From Verrucosispora sioxanthis (GTDB lineage: Bacteria > Actinomycetota > Actinomycetes > Mycobacteriales > Micromonosporaceae), in the NCBI RefSeq assembly GCF_010560025.1, contig NZ_SAIY01000001.1:62001-126000 (forward strand): a stretch of DNA of 64,000 nucleotides. Direction: 5' to 3'. Below, in pieces: positions 27,356 to 35,450 of the stretch. The notes below the pieces were generated by a model, which saw only the letters and a program-made list of their open reading frames with translations, did not search any database and was not told the origin of the DNA. Each line of letters begins with the position of its first letter. Within the stretch, counting starts at the first letter, position 1. The position numbers and the translations under genes are program-made.

Positions 27356-29356
27356 CTACGGCACCGAAAAGAACATCGAGGCGGTCGACCAGGTCAGTTC
27401 CGGCGTCGCCTCGGCGACGAGCGTCGACCCCGCACCGTTGACCGCGGCGGTGGGCGCCAGGGTCGGGTCGAACGCCACGCTGCGCAGCGATCCGTTTGTC
27501 GCCCCGTAGACGATCCGACCGTCCACCCAGGCCATGCCGCGTACCGCCGACCAGGTCACACCCGTGGTGGGCAGGACGAACTCGGTGGCACCCAGGTAGT
27601 TGCCGTCGATCTCGAAGTAGCGGTAGTAGAGGTTGTTGGCACCGCTGCGGGTGTAGTACAGCCGACCGTCGAGGTAGAACGCACCCGTCAGCAGGGCCGG
27701 GTTGTACCAGTCGTTGTAGCCGGACGCTTCCCACGACCCACCGATCGTGAAGCCGTTGAACAGCGAGACGTCGATCCGGCTGCCGGTCGGCGTCCCGGCG
27801 ACCACGTGGGACCAGTAGATCCGGTCGTCCACCAGCCAGGTCGCGCCCGCGTCGGTGTAGTTCGGCTGGCTGACGACGGTGGCGTTGGCGGTGTCCAGGG
27901 TGGTGCTGTCGAACGGCACCCGCGCCACCTGACCGGGACCGACGTTCAGGTGCAGGTGGCCACTGCTGCCCGTCGGCGGGTTCTTCGGGATGATCGTGCG
28001 CCCGCCGCTGATCGGGAAGACACCGAGTCGACCGTGGTACTCGTTGCCCATGCCGTCGGAGTTGTGTCCGAAGTAGAGGCCGGCGCTGCCGCGCCACAGC
28101 ACGGGCACCGACGATCCCCAGGAGCTGGCGCCGGAGGGCAGGTCGGAGCCGCCGCTGCGGCGGGGGTTCCAGTTCACCGGCATGCCGGTGGCCGGGGTGA
28201 CCGCGCCGATGCCCAGCCGGTCGATGGCCCCGTTGCCGGCGCGGTCACTGGCGTTCGGGTTGTTCAGCCAGCGGAAGTGCCCGCCGAGGTAGATGATGTT
28301 GTCGGCCACCTCGACGGAGGTGATGGTGTCGTTGCCGGTGAAGTTCACCCAGGTGGCGACCTGGTTGGGCCCCCGGTGCGCGGTCTCGAAGCGGACCAGG
28401 GCGTCGCAGTAGGCGCTCGGCCAGCCCGACCCGCCGTTGGTGCCGACGACGAACCAGGTGCCGTCGCCGCCGAAGCGTACGTCCTGCACGTAGTGCACGA
28501 AGGTCGTCGGGTTGGCGCACGGCGCGACGAACCGCTCCGAACTCCAGTCGATGACGCTCGGTGTGCCCGTCACGTCGATCAGCGCGATCTGGTTGCGCGG
28601 CAGGTCGTTGACGTAGAGGAAGTTGCCGCCGACGACGAGGGTGCCGCCGTCCGGGGAGACGTCGATGGTCCAGGCGTACATGCTGGTGCCGTGCCGGCCG
28701 ACGGTCGTGTTGATGTCGAAGGTCGGATCGATCTCTCCGGTCGTCGCGTCCAACCGGCCGAGCCCGGAGTGCGCGGTGCCGTTGAGCCAGTTGAACGCCC
28801 CGGCCACGTAGAGCCAGTTGCCGTGCAGCACCAGGTCACGCACGGTGCCGCCGTCGGAGCGACCGGCCCAGCTGTCGATGATCATGCCGGTGGACGGCTC
28901 GAGCGCCACCAGGTTCCGGCGGGACACCCCGTTGACGTTCTTGAAGGCGCCGCCGACGATCAGCGTGCCGCCGGGGCCGGCGATGAGTGAGTTGACCGCA
29001 CCGTCGAGCACCGGCAGGAAGGTCGTCGAGATCGTCCCGGTGGTCCGGTCGTACGCGAACAGGTAGCTGCGGGCGATCCAGGCCGACGTGGCCGTCTGGC
29101 GGATCTGCGTGAAGCTGCCTCCGACGTAGACCGTGTTGCCGATCTCGGCGAAGGCGCGAGCCTCACCGTTGCGGGCGTGTGGAGTCTGGTCGGCCGGATC
29201 GGTCGAGACCAGGGTGGCCGGCTCGGGTGCCGGTACCACGGCCGCGGAAGCCGCGGTGGGCACGGTCAGTACGGCCGCGAGCGTCACCAACGCGACGGCC
29301 GCGGCCCGGAGTCGATGCCGACGGGTGGAACGCCACGACAAGGAGTATGTGGGCAC
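27356..29356 (-). CDS. Secreted beta-propeller protein
   Basis: 666 residues. A Sec signal peptide (positive start, hydrophobic 18-32, cleavage after AASA at about 38) is followed by repeated blades such as IGNTVYVGGSFTQI, GTLIVGGAFKNVNG, NWLYVAGAFNWLNG and NIIYLGGHFRWLN. The GG(S/A/N)F repeats mark a delta-60/YVTN-like propeller. The C-terminal third (residues about 510-666) is Trp/Tyr-rich and could be a second propeller or sugar-binding domain. The GTG at 29356 follows GGAGG at eight bases. Upstream of and in line with the polysaccharide operon, it may bind or organise the polymer outside the cell. Confidence 0.8.
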   Translation of the reverse strand: MPTYSLSWRSTRRHRLRAAAVALVTLAAVLTVPTAASAAVVPAPEPATLVSTDPADQTPHARNGEARAFAEIGNTVYVGGSFTQIRQTATSAWIARSYLFAYDRTTGTISTTFLPVLDGAVNSLIAGPGGTLIVGGAFKNVNGVSRRNLVALEPSTGMIIDSWAGRSDGGTVRDLVLHGNWLYVAGAFNWLNGTAHSGLGRLDATTGEIDPTFDINTTVGRHGTSMYAWTIDVSPDGGTLVVGGNFLYVNDLPRNQIALIDVTGTPSVIDWSSERFVAPCANPTTFVHYVQDVRFGGDGTWFVVGTNGGSGWPSAYCDALVRFETAHRGPNQVATWVNFTGNDTITSVEVADNIIYLGGHFRWLNNPNASDRAGNGAIDRLGIGAVTPATGMPVNWNPRRSGGSDLPSGASSWGSSVPVLWRGSAGLYFGHNSDGMGNEYHGRLGVFPISGGRTIIPKNPPTGSSGHLHLNVGPGQVARVPFDSTTLDTANATVVSQPNYTDAGATWLVDDRIYWSHVVAGTPTGSRIDVSLFNGFTIGGSWEASGYNDWYNPALLTGAFYLDGRLYYTRSGANNLYYRYFEIDGNYLGATEFVLPTTGVTWSAVRGMAWVDGRIVYGATNGSLRSVAFDPTLAPTAAVNGAGSTLVAEATPELTWSTASMFFSVP

Positions 29357-29525
29357 GCTGCGCCTCCAGAGTGGACGAGAATGCACGTAGCGTGCCCGCT
29401 CCACGCTGGAGGGCGGCATCCGCCGATTGGACGGACGGTGGATCAGGAAACGGACAACCTCGCCCACCGTCGGATTTCCGACAGTCGCTGTGGCGGCCCG
29501 TTCTCCTGACTCGGCTCAGCCCGGT

Positions 29526-31226
29526 TCAGCGGCTCCCTCCCGTCGGCTGCCGCAGGTAGCTGTCCCGTCCCGCGGCGGCGAATCCGGCCACCGCGGCCGC
29601 GTCCTGGTTCATCATCATGTTGCAGGTGCTCGTCGTCTTCGTCATGCCCGCCGAGTTGAAGTAGATCGCCGCCTTGATCTTCGGGTGGGCCTTCAGCGCC
29701 GCCGGGAACTCCTCGAACCAGCGCCGCTTCGCGTTCGGGTCGGCGGCGTTCATGTTGGTGCCGAACTCGGCGAGCATCCGAGGCTTGCCCGCACCGATGC
29801 CGTTGTCGTCGAGCCAGCGGTAGAAGGAGCCGATGGTGGTGCTGGGGCTCTTCCAGACGGTGCTGCCGTTGCAGACGTGGAAGTTGTACGGGTCCCAGGC
29901 CACCCAGTCGACGTAGTGGTCACCGGGATAGAGCCCCGCGTACCGGTCGTAGTGGCCGGACCAGCCCATCATCGTCCAGACCCAGACGGCGTTGTCGGCC
30001 TTGGCGTCGGCGAACCGGTCGTGCACGTAGCGCCAGGCCCGGACGAAGTCGGCGTCGCTGCCCTTGGCCGGCTCGTCCTCCGGCTCGTGGTCGAACCCGA
30101 TGAAGACCGGCTGGCCGATCGCCCGGATCCGGCCGGCGACGGCGTCGATCGTCGCGTCGTACCGTCCGCTGTAGACGTCCTTCCAGGTCAACACCGTGCC
30201 CGAGGAGAAGACCCGGCTCTCCCAGGCGAAGAACATGAGCCGCCCGTCGCGCATCTGCTGCTGCTGGAACTCGTCCGGGAAGGCGCCGTTGCTGCCGGTG
30301 TTGGAGAAGTCGTGGTAGCGGTGGACGACGTCGAACTTCCGCCCGACCTGCTTCTCCACGTCGGTGATCGCCTTGCCGTGATCCCAGCCGGCGGCGGCGT
30401 TCGTCGGCGAGTACATCCCCCACCAGGCGCCGCAGCCGGGGACCAGCTTCGCCGAGACCGTTCCGCACTTGCCCGGATCCGCAGGCGGCGGCGAGGTGGG
30501 GCTGGGCCGGGCGGGCGACGGTCGCGCGCTCGGCGAGACGGTCGGTGGCCGGCGGGCGGCTGGCGGTGGCCGTCGGCGTCGGTGCGACGCTGGGCAGGCG
30601 GACGGCGGCCGGGCACCCACGCCGTCGTAGCTGATCGCCAGGCGCGGGCGCAGATCGGCGTTGCGGTTCTCGCCGGAGGCCGTAGATACGGCTGTCCAGC
30701 CCGGCCTGCGCCAGCGGCGCAGCGTCCAGATGCCGTTGCCGGTGACCAGACCCGAGACGTCCCACTCGTTGAAGCCCTTGGCGACGCCACTGACCGTGTC
30801 CAGCGCCGCGCCCAGCGGGGGGCACCGGGCGGGCGGCGCGGCGTCGAGGCGGGACTCGTGCGCGGTCACCGTCGCCTGGAACTTCTGCCAGGCGTGCACC
30901 CGCAGCGTGGCCCGTACGTTCACCGCGTTCGCCGGCAGCGAGGTGACCAGGAAGGTCAGCACCGCCTCACGGGCGCCGCGCGGGTTGCCGTCGCAGGGCG
31001 CGGGGCAGGTCGCCAGCGTCGTCTTGACGCTGTTGTCGCCGTCCTGCGGCACCGCCGTGGCGGTGGTGTCGGCCACCACGGCGATCGACAGGTCGTCATC
31101 GGCGAGCAGCGGCACCATCGTCGCGCCGAGCCCCAGCACCACAGTGGTGCCGATGACGCCGAGCATCACGGCCTTACGCCGGCCGCCGCGATGTGGAATC
31201 AAGCGGTGCAGTCCGCGACTGGTCAC
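29526..31226 (-). CDS. Exported GH26-type glycoside hydrolase with DNRLRE-like module
   Basis: 566 residues. Signal anchor or signal peptide at 18-41, a DNRLRE/CBM96-like beta-sandwich at about 55-201 (ending TAVSTASGENRNADLRPRLAISY), a Pro/Ser linker (205-250) and a GH26-like barrel. The acid/base Glu is E381 in VFIGFDHEPED and the nucleophile E487 in MLAEFGTN. Secreted endo-mannanase or glucanase activity is possible; beside an exopolysaccharide operon it may instead trim that polymer. The linker reads oddly Arg-rich ([12 protein letters not shown]), and another frame gives VRLPSVAPTPTATASRPPAT, so paired frame errors at about 30545-30620 are likely. The GTG at 31226 follows AGGAG. Confidence 0.8.
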   Translation of the reverse strand: MTSRGLHRLIPHRGGRRKAVMLGVIGTTVVLGLGATMVPLLADDDLSIAVVADTTATAVPQDGDNSVKTTLATCPAPCDGNPRGAREAVLTFLVTSLPANAVNVRATLRVHAWQKFQATVTAHESRLDAAPPARCPPLGAALDTVSGVAKGFNEWDVSGLVTGNGIWTLRRWRRPGWTAVSTASGENRNADLRPRLAISYDGVGARPPSACPASHRRRRPPPAARRPPTVSPSARPSPARPSPTSPPPADPGKCGTVSAKLVPGCGAWWGMYSPTNAAAGWDHGKAITDVEKQVGRKFDVVHRYHDFSNTGSNGAFPDEFQQQQMRDGRLMFFAWESRVFSSGTVLTWKDVYSGRYDATIDAVAGRIRAIGQPVFIGFDHEPEDEPAKGSDADFVRAWRYVHDRFADAKADNAVWVWTMMGWSGHYDRYAGLYPGDHYVDWVAWDPYNFHVCNGSTVWKSPSTTIGSFYRWLDDNGIGAGKPRMLAEFGTNMNAADPNAKRRWFEEFPAALKAHPKIKAAIYFNSAGMTKTTSTCNMMMNQDAAAVAGFAAAGRDSYLRQPTGGSR

Positions 31227-31313
31227 GGATACTCCTAGTGTCTTCGACGATAACGCTGAGCAGCGTATCCGCGTACACAACGGAGCGTGCGGATGACGGC
31301 AGGACCTAAGCGC

Positions 31314-31334
31314 GTCTTAAACCTCACCTAAGAC
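31314..31334. promoter_or_regulatory. Inverted repeat upstream of the GH26 gene, site 1
   Basis: GTCTTA (31314-31319) and TAAGAC (31329-31334) face each other across nine bases in an AT-richer stretch about 90 bases before the GH26 start. Size and place fit an operator, but the regulator is unknown. Confidence 0.35.
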
Positions 31335-31351
31335 ACCCCTGCCCTCCCATC

Positions 31352-31392
31352 TAGTTGATAATGACGTTGGCGGCAGGATCAGAGATCAACTA
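31352..31392. promoter_or_regulatory. Inverted repeat upstream of the GH26 gene, site 2
   Basis: Eight-base arms TAGTTGAT (31352-31359) and ATCAACTA (31385-31392), 25 bases apart, lie between the end of aroE and the GH26 promoter region. It could be a split operator or the aroE 3' hairpin. Confidence 0.35.
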
Positions 31393-31409
31393 CGCCGCTA
31401 ACCTCATGG

Positions 31410-32332
31410 TCAACGGGGTGACCGGGCGGCGGTGAGGGCGGCGGCCATCGCGGGGCGGGGGGCGGGTGTGTCGGTGAACTGCTCGAACTGGCCGATCGCC
31501 TGGGCCAGCAGCAGGTCGAGGCCGGAGACGATCCGGCAGCCGGCGGCTTCGGCGGCGGCGGCCAGCGGGGTCGGCCACGGGTCGTAGATCGCGTCGAAGA
31601 CCACCGTGCCGGCCCGCCAGGGCACCCTGTCGGCCAGCTCGTCGGCGGCCCCCTTCGGCACGGTCGAGATCCAGCACATCGACACCGGCCAGCCCCGACA
31701 CGCCTCGGAAGGTGGCAGTTCCGGCCACGGTGCGCCGGTCATGGCACGCCCAGGCGGCGACCGGTTCCAGTTCGGCGAGCGCCGCCAGGCGGCAGGCGAT
31801 CACGGTCACCGCGGCCGCGTGCAGCCCAGGCCGCCGCCGCGGCGGCCGCCGGGCGGTACCGCCCGCGCCGAGCACGGTGACAGTGGCACCGGGGCGTACG
31901 CCCGCGTCGGTCAGCACCTCGACCATGCCGGTGACGTCGGTGTTGTCGGCGTACCAGGAGCCGTCCGGGACGGCGTACCAGCGTGTTGGCCGCACCCACC
32001 GCGGCGGCGACCGGCGAGACCTCGGCGGCCACCGTGAGCGCCGCCTCCTTGCCCGGCATGGTCACCGACAGCCCGGCCCACTCCGGGCCCAGGCCGGCGA
32101 CCAGGGCCGGCAGCTCCGCCGCCGCGCACTCGATCCGGGTGTACGACCACCCGGTCAACCCGGCGGCCGCGTACCCGGCATTGTGGATCACCGGGGAGAG
32201 CGAGTGGGCGATCGGCTTGCCGAGCACCGCCGCCCGGTGCACCACCGTTCCGTGCCCCGACGCCTCGGGCACCGACGCCTCGGGCACCGACGCCTCAGGT
32301 GCGGACGCCGCACGCCCTGACTCAGCCACCAT
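31410..32332 (-). pseudogene. aroE: Shikimate 5-dehydrogenase, several frame breaks as read
   Basis: NADPH-dependent reduction of dehydroshikimate. Pieces of an ordinary AroE lie in three frames: AAVLGKPIAHSLSPVIHNAGYAAAGL and GLSVTMPGKEAAL (start), PDGSWYADNTDVTGMVEVL and VTVLGAGGTAR (middle), and VPKGAADELADRVPWRAGTVVFDAIYDPWPTPLAA to the stop at 31410. At least four breaks (near 31968, 31850, 31825 and 31670) are needed; the one near 31850 is a GGG read as GG. Either a decaying gene or a poor stretch of sequence; since no other aroE is visible and the pathway is essential, error is likelier. The N terminus carries a 15-base tandem repeat (PEASVPEASVPEAS). ATG at 32332 or GTG at 32329. Confidence 0.8.
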
Positions 32333-32341
32333 CGCTCCTCG

Positions 32342-32371
32342 TTACCGGCAGGCACACCTGTCGCCTAGCAT
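32342..32371 (+). promoter_or_regulatory. Promoter of a leaderless GH10 mRNA
   Basis: TTACCG (32342-32347), an 18-base spacer and TAGCAT (32366-32371) end six bases before the ATG at 32378. With no ribosome site in between, transcription should start at or near the A of the ATG. Confidence 0.55.
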
Positions 32372-32377
32372 CCAACA

Positions 32378-33643
32378 ATGTCTGACAGCAGTCTGCGGCA
32401 TCGCAAGGGCGAGATCACCCTCACCGTCCGAGGCCCCGACGGGCAGCCGCTCGCCGACCAGGTGGTGACGGTCGCGCAGGAGCGGCATGCCTTCGCCTTC
32501 GGCAACATCGGCTTCGACTTCGTCGACCTGGTCGGCGGCCCCGGCCCGGAGGAGACCACGGGCGTCGAGAGCTTCGGCGGGGACAGCCGGCTGGACCTCG
32601 ACCGGCTCGGCGAGCTGTGGCTCGACGTGTTCAACACCGCGACGCTGCCGTTCTACTGGGGTCGCTACGAGCCACGGCGCGGCGCGCCCGACACCGAGCG
32701 TCTCACCGCCACCGCGCGGTGGCTGGCCGAGCGCGGCGTCACCGTCAAGGGCCACCCGCTGGTCTGGCACACCGTACAGCCGTCGTGGCTGCTCGGTGAG
32801 GACCTCGACGAGGTCGAGCGGCTGCTGCGGGCCCGCGTCCGCGACCTGGCCGGCGGCTTCGCCGGCCTCATCGACACCTGGGACGCGATCAACGAGGCGG
32901 TGATCATGCCTGTCTTCGCCAACGGCGACAACGCGATCACCCCGCTGGCTCGGGCGCGCGGGCGCATCCACCTGGTGCGGTTGGCGTTCGAGGAGGCCCG
33001 CGCGGCCAACCCGGCGGCCACCCTGGTGCTCAACGACTTCGACCTCAGCTCGGCGTACGAATGTCTCATCGAGGGCGTCCTCGAAGCCGGCGTACGCGTC
33101 GACGCGATCGGCCTGCAGACCCACATGCACCAGGGGTACCGGGGTGAGGAGTACATGCGGCAGATGCTCGACCGGTTCGCCCGGTACGGGCTGCCGCTGC
33201 ACCTGACCGAGACCACGCTGGTCTCCGGGCACCTCATGCCGCCCGAGATCGAGGACCTCAACGACTACCAGATCCCGCACTGGCCGAGCACGCCCGAGGG
33301 CGAGGCCCGGCAGGCCGAGGAGGTCGAGCGGCACTACCGGTCGCTGCTCGCCCACCCGGCGGTCCAGTCGATCAACTACTGGGGGCTCACCGACCGGGGT
33401 GCCTGGCTCGGCGCGCCGGCCGGACTGGTCCGCACCGACGGCAGCCCGAAGCCGGCGTACGACGCCCTGAAAGCGTTGGTCAAGGGCGAGTGGTGGCTGT
33501 CGCCGACGGACCTGCGCACCGGATCGGACGGCACCGTCACCGTCACCGGCTTCCTCGGCGACTACACCGTCACCGCCGCGGACCGCGCCGCCTGCTTCAC
33601 CATCGACGCTCCCGACACCACCGCGACGGTCGACCTGTCCTGA
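32378..33643 (+). CDS. GH10 endo-1,4-beta-xylanase, no signal peptide
   Basis: 421 residues. TIM-barrel GH10: KGHPLVWHTVQPSWL, acid/base E173 in TWDAINEAV, nucleophile E278 in LHLTETTLVSG, and INYWGLTDRGAWLGAPAGL near the end. A short beta domain (1-45) precedes the barrel. No export signal is visible, so it should act on imported xylo-oligosaccharides inside the cell, or leave by another route. It is divergent from aroE and convergent with mltG, a single-gene insertion in the usual aroE-mltG order. Confidence 0.92.
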   Translation: MSDSSLRHRKGEITLTVRGPDGQPLADQVVTVAQERHAFAFGNIGFDFVDLVGGPGPEETTGVESFGGDSRLDLDRLGELWLDVFNTATLPFYWGRYEPRRGAPDTERLTATARWLAERGVTVKGHPLVWHTVQPSWLLGEDLDEVERLLRARVRDLAGGFAGLIDTWDAINEAVIMPVFANGDNAITPLARARGRIHLVRLAFEEARAANPAATLVLNDFDLSSAYECLIEGVLEAGVRVDAIGLQTHMHQGYRGEEYMRQMLDRFARYGLPLHLTETTLVSGHLMPPEIEDLNDYQIPHWPSTPEGEARQAEEVERHYRSLLAHPAVQSINYWGLTDRGAWLGAPAGLVRTDGSPKPAYDALKALVKGEWWLSPTDLRTGSDGTVTVTGFLGDYTVTAADRAACFTIDAPDTTATVDLS

Positions 33644-33722
33644 CCACGGCACCGCCGGCACCCGCCAGCGTGCGGAGACGGTGCGGGCCCGAGCCACTGC
33701 CACCCGCCCGGGCGGGCCGGCG

Positions 33723-34919
33723 TCAGAGGACGCCGGCCTCCTTGGCCTTCTCGATGTTCGCCAGGTGCTTGTTGTAGTCGTCGGTGAAGGCCGAGTTGCC
33801 CTCCTTGTCGATCGCCACGAAGAAGAGCCAGTCGCCGGTCGGCGGGTCCATCGCCCCCTCCAGGGCCTCCTTGCCCGGATTGTTGATCGGGGTGGGAACC
33901 ATGCCCCGGAGCTTGCGGTTGTACGGGTTCTTCGGGTTGTCGAGGTCGCTCGCCGTCATCTGCCCGGAGGTCTTCGCCTCCTGGCCGGTCAGTTCGAAGT
34001 AGTAGTTGACCGTGACGTCCATCTCCAGGCAGCCGCAGTCGAAGGTCTGCGAGTAGACCCGGTTGTAGGCGACCCGGGCGACCTTGCCGAGATCCTTCTT
34101 GGTGCCGGCCTCGGCCTGGGCCAGCGACGCCACGATCAGCGCCTCGTACGGGCTGATCCCGCCACGCTCCTTCTGCACCCGGTCGGCGAACTCCATCTCA
34201 CCGGTGACGGTGAGGAAGTGGTCGACCATCTGCCCGAGGATCTCCTCGGCGGTGGCGTCCGGCGGGATCTCGTAGGTGTCCGGGAAGAGGAACCCCTCGA
34301 TCGACTTCTTGGGCTTCTTGCCGTCCGTCCGCTTGAACCACCAGTCCGGTACGCCCAGCTTCTCCGGGTCCTTCGCGGCGGCCTCGAACTCCTTGACCGG
34401 GATCTCGGTGTGGTCGCTGAGCAGCTTGAAGATGTTCTTCGCGGTACGCCCCTCGGGGATGGTGAGCCCGTTGACCACCCGGTTCTTCGGGTCGAGCATC
34501 GCGGTCAGGGCCAGTTCACCGCTCATCTGCTTGCGCAGCTTGTAGGTGCCGGGCTGGATGTTGCGGCTGCGGGAGTTCTCGTCAGCCGCCTCGATGAACG
34601 CCTTGGTGCTCTTGATCACACCGGCGTCGTACAGTGCCACGGCCATGTCGGCGAGGAACGCGCCCTGCGGGATCTGGACGGTCACCTCCTCGGTGCCGCC
34701 GCCGTCGTAGTCCGGGGTGACGAAGCGGCTCTGGATCCGGTCGAAGCCGTAGAAGGCGCCTCCGCCGATGCCGCCGAGCAGCACCACGGCCAGCAGCAGG
34801 GCCAGGACGGTCTTGCCCCGCCCGCCACCGGACTTGCCGCCCTTGCGGCGGCCCCGGCGGTGCTTGCCCTTCTCCCCCCGCTCCTGCTCGTCGAACCCGA
34901 GGTCCAGATCGTCCATCAT
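33723..34919 (-). CDS. mltG: Endolytic murein transglycosylase MltG
   Basis: Cuts nascent glycan strands and so sets peptidoglycan chain length. 398 residues: a charged cytoplasmic tail (1-36, Lys/Arg/Gly-rich), one membrane helix at about 37-59, a LysM-like segment ([13 protein letters not shown]), and the YceG domain with [11 protein letters not shown], the catalytic Glu in [14 protein letters not shown], and [18 protein letters not shown]. The ATG overlaps the ruvX stop by four bases. The tail is longer than in E. coli, as usual in actinobacteria. Confidence 0.95.
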   Translation of the reverse strand: MMDDLDLGFDEQERGEKGKHRRGRRKGGKSGGGRGKTVLALLLAVVLLGGIGGGAFYGFDRIQSRFVTPDYDGGGTEEVTVQIPQGAFLADMAVALYDAGVIKSTKAFIEAADENSRSRNIQPGTYKLRKQMSGELALTAMLDPKNRVVNGLTIPEGRTAKNIFKLLSDHTEIPVKEFEAAAKDPEKLGVPDWWFKRTDGKKPKKSIEGFLFPDTYEIPPDATAEEILGQMVDHFLTVTGEMEFADRVQKERGGISPYEALIVASLAQAEAGTKKDLGKVARVAYNRVYSQTFDCGCLEMDVTVNYYFELTGQEAKTSGQMTASDLDNPKNPYNRKLRGMVPTPINNPGKEALEGAMDPPTGDWLFFVAIDKEGNSAFTDDYNKHLANIEKAKEAGVL

Positions 34920-35377
34920 TGCGTCCGCCTCCGCTGCGCATCCAGCCAGCTCTGCAGAATTTCCACCGCGGCGGCCTGGTCGACCACCGCCCGTTGTCGC
35001 TTTCCTCGGACACCGCGCTCGGCAAGCCTACGACTCGCCACGACCGTGGACATCCTCTCGTCGGTGAGCGTCACCGGGACAGGACTTATCACACCGGCCA
35101 GTTGACGAGCGTACGCCTTCACGTGCTCCGCCGCCGGGCCATGTCTGCCGGCGAGGTTGACCGGAAGGCCCACCACCACCTCGACGGCCTCGTGCTCGGC
35201 GACCAGCGCGGCGAGCTCGGCGAGGTCCGACGGTACCGCATCTGACCTGGGGTTCTGCTCACGTGCGAGGGTGACCAGCGGGGTGGCCAGAATGCCGTGC
35301 GGATCGGACCGGGAAACCCCGATCCGGACCTGCCCGACGTCCACTCCCAGCCGCACCCCACGGGGCGAGTCGCTCAC
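34916..35377 (-). CDS. ruvX: YqgF/RuvX putative Holliday junction resolvase
   Basis: 153-residue RNase H-fold nuclease family; roles in 16S rRNA maturation or DNA junction resolution have been proposed. [18 protein letters not shown] holds the first catalytic Asp, [20 protein letters not shown] the Glu-region strand, [16 protein letters not shown] follows and [15 protein letters not shown] closes with the last Asp. Start GTG at 35377. Coupled to mltG by ATGA. Confidence 0.94.
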   Translation of the reverse strand: MSDSPRGVRLGVDVGQVRIGVSRSDPHGILATPLVTLAREQNPRSDAVPSDLAELAALVAEHEAVEVVVGLPVNLAGRHGPAAEHVKAYARQLAGVISPVPVTLTDERMSTVVASRRLAERGVRGKRQRAVVDQAAAVEILQSWLDAQRRRTQ

Positions 35378-35404
35378 GCCGTGTCACCTCCACCGACAGA
35401 CGCG

Positions 35405-35433
35405 TCAGGGCGGGCCGACCCGGCCCGCCCTGA
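35405..35433 (-). terminator. Terminator after alaS
   Basis: Perfect 12-base-pair stem (35405-35416 with 35422-35433) and a 5-base loop, 18 bases past the alaS stop. No T run follows. It would partly separate ruvX-mltG from alaS. Confidence 0.7.
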
Positions 35434-35450
35434 TCCGCTGTGCCGCCGAC

